Translations under genes and position numbers: made by a program
The notes under the pieces: model-generated
Told to the model about the DNA's origin: nothing
Seen by the model: the letters and a program-made list of their open reading frames with translations, nothing else
Database searches by the model: none
NCBI RefSeq assembly: GCF_014647435.1
Contig: NZ_BMPE01000038.1
Span: 1 to 9,438 of the forward strand
Source of the DNA: Deinococcus radiotolerans
Lineage (GTDB): Bacteria > Deinococcota > Deinococci > Deinococcales > Deinococcaceae
Length of the DNA: 9,438 nucleotides
Direction of reading: 5' to 3'
In this document: piece by piece, positions 7,074 through 9,438 of the stretch
Position numbering within the stretch: position 1 is the stretch's first letter
Layout: each line of letters starts with the position of its first letter

Positions 7074-7772
7074 ATGAAACGACGCCTGCTCCCTGCCCTC
7101 CTCCTCACCGCCGTGGCGTCCGCCCAGGACACCGGGGCGCCCGTCTCGCCCCAGCAGTTCCTGAAGACCGAGGGTGTCCAGACCACCTACACCGTCCAGA
7201 ACGGTGACCTGAACCCAGCCGACGCCCTGAACCTGATGCTGCAGTGCGCGCCGCCCATCTCCGCCCCGTACGACAGTGACCGCGACGGCCGCAACGACAC
7301 CCTGCGCGTCTACGGGTTCGCGATCGTCTCGGCGCAGGTGTACCAGGTGCGGGGCGTCACCGCCATGGCGCCCGCCATTCAGAAAGCGCAGCTGCGGGCC
7401 AACGGCGCCGCGGCGGAATTCTTCGGCGGTCTGCGCACCGCCGTCGAGCGCGGGCTGGACTCCCGCAACACCACGGCGAGCGCCGTCGACAGCGGTGACC
7501 TGAAGCTCTCGGATCTGGCGGTGGAAACCGTTCGCGACACCGTCTCCACGAACGCGCAGGCGCTGCTGCGCGGCGGCCGCATCACCGGGCACCGCATCGT
7601 CAGTCTCGGCAATCAGGGCCTGTGCGTCGTCGCCCGGTACGAGTTACCGCTCGATCAACGCGCGCCCACCAGCCCCAGCAGTGAGCTGCCGGCCGGCCCA
7701 CCAGCCCCGGCCCGCCCAGCGGGAAGTGGCGGCTTTACCCCTCCTCCGCCCGGCACCACCGGCGATTTCTGA
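7074..7772 (+). CDS. Exported LPP20/FlgP-like protein with calcium-type loop
   Basis: The product is 232 residues. It has a signal peptide (KRR, hydrophobic core, cleavage near ASA-Q, residue 17/18) and no lipobox Cys, unlike the lipoproteins LPP20 and FlgP. Residues 67-75 read DSDRDGRND, the DxDxDGxxD spacing of EF-hand, dockerin and thrombospondin type-3 calcium loops. Residues of about 100-195 resemble the LPP20/FlgP-type helix-plus-sheet domain: IQKAQLRANGAAAEFFGGL, then a long helical part, then RITGHRIVSLGNQGLCVVARYELPL. Cys58 and the Cys in GLCVV could form a disulfide. The last 35 residues are a Pro-rich tail without structure signals. The start ATG sits 7 nt after the previous stop, and the ribosome-binding GAGG overlaps that stop codon, so the two genes are translationally coupled. 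The family assignment is moderate and could be a related uncharacterised domain; the gene itself is clear. Confidence 0.85.
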   Translation: MKRRLLPALLLTAVASAQDTGAPVSPQQFLKTEGVQTTYTVQNGDLNPADALNLMLQCAPPISAPYDSDRDGRNDTLRVYGFAIVSAQVYQVRGVTAMAPAIQKAQLRANGAAAEFFGGLRTAVERGLDSRNTTASAVDSGDLKLSDLAVETVRDTVSTNAQALLRGGRITGHRIVSLGNQGLCVVARYELPLDQRAPTSPSSELPAGPPAPARPAGSGGFTPPPPGTTGDF

Positions 7773-7821
7773 CCCGCAGCGCGCACGCTGACCCCATCCC
7801 CCAGCCCCTCCCCACCCATGC

Positions 7822-7827
7822 AAGGAG
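7822..7827 (+). promoter_or_regulatory. Ribosome-binding site of the CsgG-family gene
   Basis: AAGGAG, 6 nt before ATG 7834, is the strongest translation signal in the operon and may give the last gene higher expression than its upstream partners. Confidence 0.75.
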
Positions 7828-7833
7828 TTCACC

Positions 7834-8475
7834 ATGACCACCCTCCGACTGCTCGCCCTGACCCTCGCTCTCGCCGCGCCGGTGGCCGCTCAGACCGCGC
7901 CTGCTGCGCCGGTCACGCCCCCCGCACCCGCCGGAACGGCCGCCCTGCCCGAAGGGCAGGTGAGCATTGCGATCGGAACGTTCAAATGCAAGGCCGCCAA
8001 ATGCTACGTCGACCTCGGTGAAGGCGTGGCCGACGCCCTGACCACCGCGCTGCTCAACACGGGCAAGTTCGCGGTGTATGAGCGGGAGAACACGAGCCAG
8101 CTCACCGAGGAAGCCTTCTTGAAAGGCGGGACCGCGTTCGAGAGTGCTGACCTGCTGATCTTCGGTTCGATCACCCAGTACGAGCCGGACGCTTCCGGCG
8201 GCGGCGTGAGCTTCCTCGGCATCTCGATCGGTCAGAAGAGCAGCAGCATCGCGATGGACCTGCGCATCGTGGACGCCCGCACGCGCCGCATCATCGGCGC
8301 CACGCAGGTGCAGGGCAGCGCGTCCGGGAACAGTTTCAACATGCAGGGCCTGCTGCCGGTTGACATCGGAGCCAAGTCCAGCCCGCAGATTGAGGCGGCC
8401 ATCTCCCAGATGCTGAATAACGCGGTCAAAGACCTGCTGCTCAAGGTCCCCGCCACCTATTACCGCCTGCAGTGA
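7834..8475 (+). CDS. CsgG/HfaB-family envelope protein, non-lipidated
   Basis: The product is 213 residues. A signal peptide (cleavage near VAA-Q, residue 19/20) is followed by an Ala/Pro linker to about 38 and then a CsgG-type domain: QVSIAIGTF, VDLGEGVADALTTALLNTGKFAVYERE, ADLLIFGSITQYE, SIAMDLRIVDARTRRIIGATQVQGSAS, and a C-terminal helix IEAAISQMLNNAVKDLLL. These are hallmark segments of the CsgG/HfaB family, whose members form outer-membrane pores for curli (CsgG), anchor holdfasts (HfaB) or stimulate cell-wall synthases in related proteins. E. coli CsgG is a lipoprotein; here no lipobox Cys follows the signal. Two other Cys form CKAAKC at 52-57. Segments between FGSITQYE and the AMDLRIVDA strand, and after VQGSAS, could correspond to the membrane hairpins. 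It lies 61 bp after the LPP20-like gene and ends the operon. No CsgA, B, E or F is encoded nearby. Confidence 0.93.
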   Translation: MTTLRLLALTLALAAPVAAQTAPAAPVTPPAPAGTAALPEGQVSIAIGTFKCKAAKCYVDLGEGVADALTTALLNTGKFAVYERENTSQLTEEAFLKGGTAFESADLLIFGSITQYEPDASGGGVSFLGISIGQKSSSIAMDLRIVDARTRRIIGATQVQGSASGNSFNMQGLLPVDIGAKSSPQIEAAISQMLNNAVKDLLLKVPATYYRLQ

Positions 8476-8483
8476 GGGCCGAA

Positions 8484-8503
8484 GGCCTGCGTATCTGCAG
8501 GCC
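8484..8503 (+). terminator. Hairpin after the CsgG operon
   Basis: GGCCTGC-GTATCT-GCAGGCC is a perfect 7-bp stem starting 8 nt after the operon's last stop codon. There is no T run downstream, so it may end transcription in a factor-dependent way or protect the mRNA 3' end. Confidence 0.45.
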
Positions 8504-9407
8504 AGATGTGATCCGCGGCGGGCCGCGACATCGCGGGCGTGTCAGCCCCTCTCATCGCCACCGTGAGCAACGACAGCCTGCCCGACATGACCGGCCTAAC
8601 CTGGGCGCTCCAGGAGGGCCGGTCCTTTCACGACGTGCTTCGGCCTTCCCGACCAGGCGACCGAAACGCCGCACCTGCCTGGTCCCCATAGTTTCTGAGT
8701 GAGTGCTGGGCACCCTTCGCTGGCTTTTGAGCCCAAGGGGCTCAAACCTGCCGCGCCGCTCTAGGGAGATCTTCCATCTCGCCGTTGGCGTTCACGGGCC
8801 TCCCCAGACCATGAAACCCGACGAATGGGTTGCTGACGATGTCGCTGTCCGGTACGCGGCGAGTTGCAGGGCGTCGGCGAGGACGACGGGCGCTGGTGGG
8901 GGCGGGAAAGATCAGAAGGTGCTGGCGTTGGCGGGCCCAGCTGCTCGGGAGTCCGCGGGCGTCGTCAGGGCTGGAACAGGCGAAAGAACGCGTGGTATCC
9001 ACCGGCCCGTGGGCCAGTGGACGAGGAAGGGGCCAAAGCCGTTGCGGGACAGCAATCCGCCAGTTGGCGGACTGGCAGGGGCCTGTGCTGCGTGGCAGAT
9101 GCGGAGGGTGCACAGGAATCGACGGACCGCAGTATTCAGAGGCTGGGAGGGTCGCCCTAACGACCTCTGAACGGACTGACGCGAGCCGGGGCGAGCGGTA
9201 GCGGTTGAATGGGAAGCGTTGGCGCGTGCTGTTGGCGCCAGGGTAGGCCTCCTCGCTGTGCGCAGGGGGCGCGGTTCCGGGGTTGGCCCACCTGAGCGGT
9301 CATGCGGTGACGGCGAGAGTTGAGAGGTTCAAGTGAGCCCCTGGTGCCACGTGCAGTGTGGTGGCTCCTCTAGCTGTACTTCGGGGAATATTCATCAGCG
9401 TCGTCCT
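8504..9407. other. Gene-free terminal region with inverted repeats
   Basis: No recognisable gene. Frames such as 8703-9170 plus and 8742-9113 minus are Arg/Pro/Gly-rich and overlap each other without family motifs. A 50-codon frame at 8539-8691 (GTG start, reading SAPLIATVSNDSLPDMTGL) looks slightly more protein-like but lacks a ribosome-binding site. A perfect 9-bp inverted repeat (TTTGAGCCC-AAG-GGGCTCAAA) lies at 8726-8746. The region may be decayed coding sequence. Confidence 0.45.
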
Positions 9408-9438
9408 GGCCAGCATCTGCGATGCTGGCCTTCTTGTT
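9408..9438 (+). terminator. Intrinsic terminator-like hairpin at window end
   Basis: GGCCAGCATC-TGC-GATGCTGGCC is a perfect 10-bp stem followed by TTCTTGTT up to the window edge, which fits a Rho-independent terminator for plus-strand transcription. No gene precedes it closely, so it may end a small RNA, an unrecognised short gene or readthrough from the CsgG operon. It may also be chance within a gene beginning at ATG 9422. Confidence 0.55.

Noticed and set aside
5954..7186. 410-codon minus-strand frame opposite the FlgT-like gene
   Set aside because: It is antisense to a gene with clear domains and a ribosome-binding site; its composition reflects the GC-rich third positions of that gene.
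8703..9170. 155-codon plus-strand frame and the overlapping minus frame at 8742-9113
   Set aside because: Neither has motifs, a credible ribosome-binding site or protein-like composition; they overlap on opposite strands.

Overview
The window looks like a stretch of a GC-rich Deinococcus plasmid or megaplasmid. That assignment is an inference. It rests on the high GC content, on a truncated RepA-type initiator fragment that reads like Deinococcus plasmid Rep proteins, on an array of six iterons beside it, and on the style of the exported proteins. No database search was possible.

Left part (1-2815): the minus strand carries the N-terminal part of a plasmid replication initiator (112-408). 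It ends abruptly in a stop, and positions 1-111 no longer encode Rep-like sequence. Upstream of it lie an AT-rich leader with a perfect inverted repeat and six 17-bp iterons (501-683), the layout of a plasmid origin. Next on the minus strand is an exported protein gene resembling the VasI/TagO pattern, split by an in-frame amber codon (899-1843). Beyond it is a protein-coding-like remnant without a usable start (about 2288-2700). This part looks like decaying accessory DNA.

Middle (2849-5011): one intact gene encodes a 703-residue lipoprotein with N-terminal beta-rich modules, a bacterial Ig-like domain and seven delta-60 repeats that should form a seven-bladed propeller. It is followed by a strong 14-bp stem-loop. 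Positions 5012-5905 hold no convincing gene.

Right part (5906-8475): three co-directional genes form a compact operon of exported proteins: a FlgT-like protein with an extra C-terminal alpha/beta domain, an LPP20/FlgP-like protein with a DxDxDGxxD calcium-type loop, and a CsgG/HfaB-family protein. In Vibrio, FlgO, FlgP and FlgT build outer-membrane rings around the flagellar motor. Deinococcus has no flagella and no curli subunits are encoded here, so the trio may be a non-flagellar, non-curli envelope complex. This is the best candidate for an undescribed system in the window.

Tail (8476-9438): no convincing gene, only several perfect inverted repeats, the last being an intrinsic-terminator-like hairpin at the very end (9408-9438).
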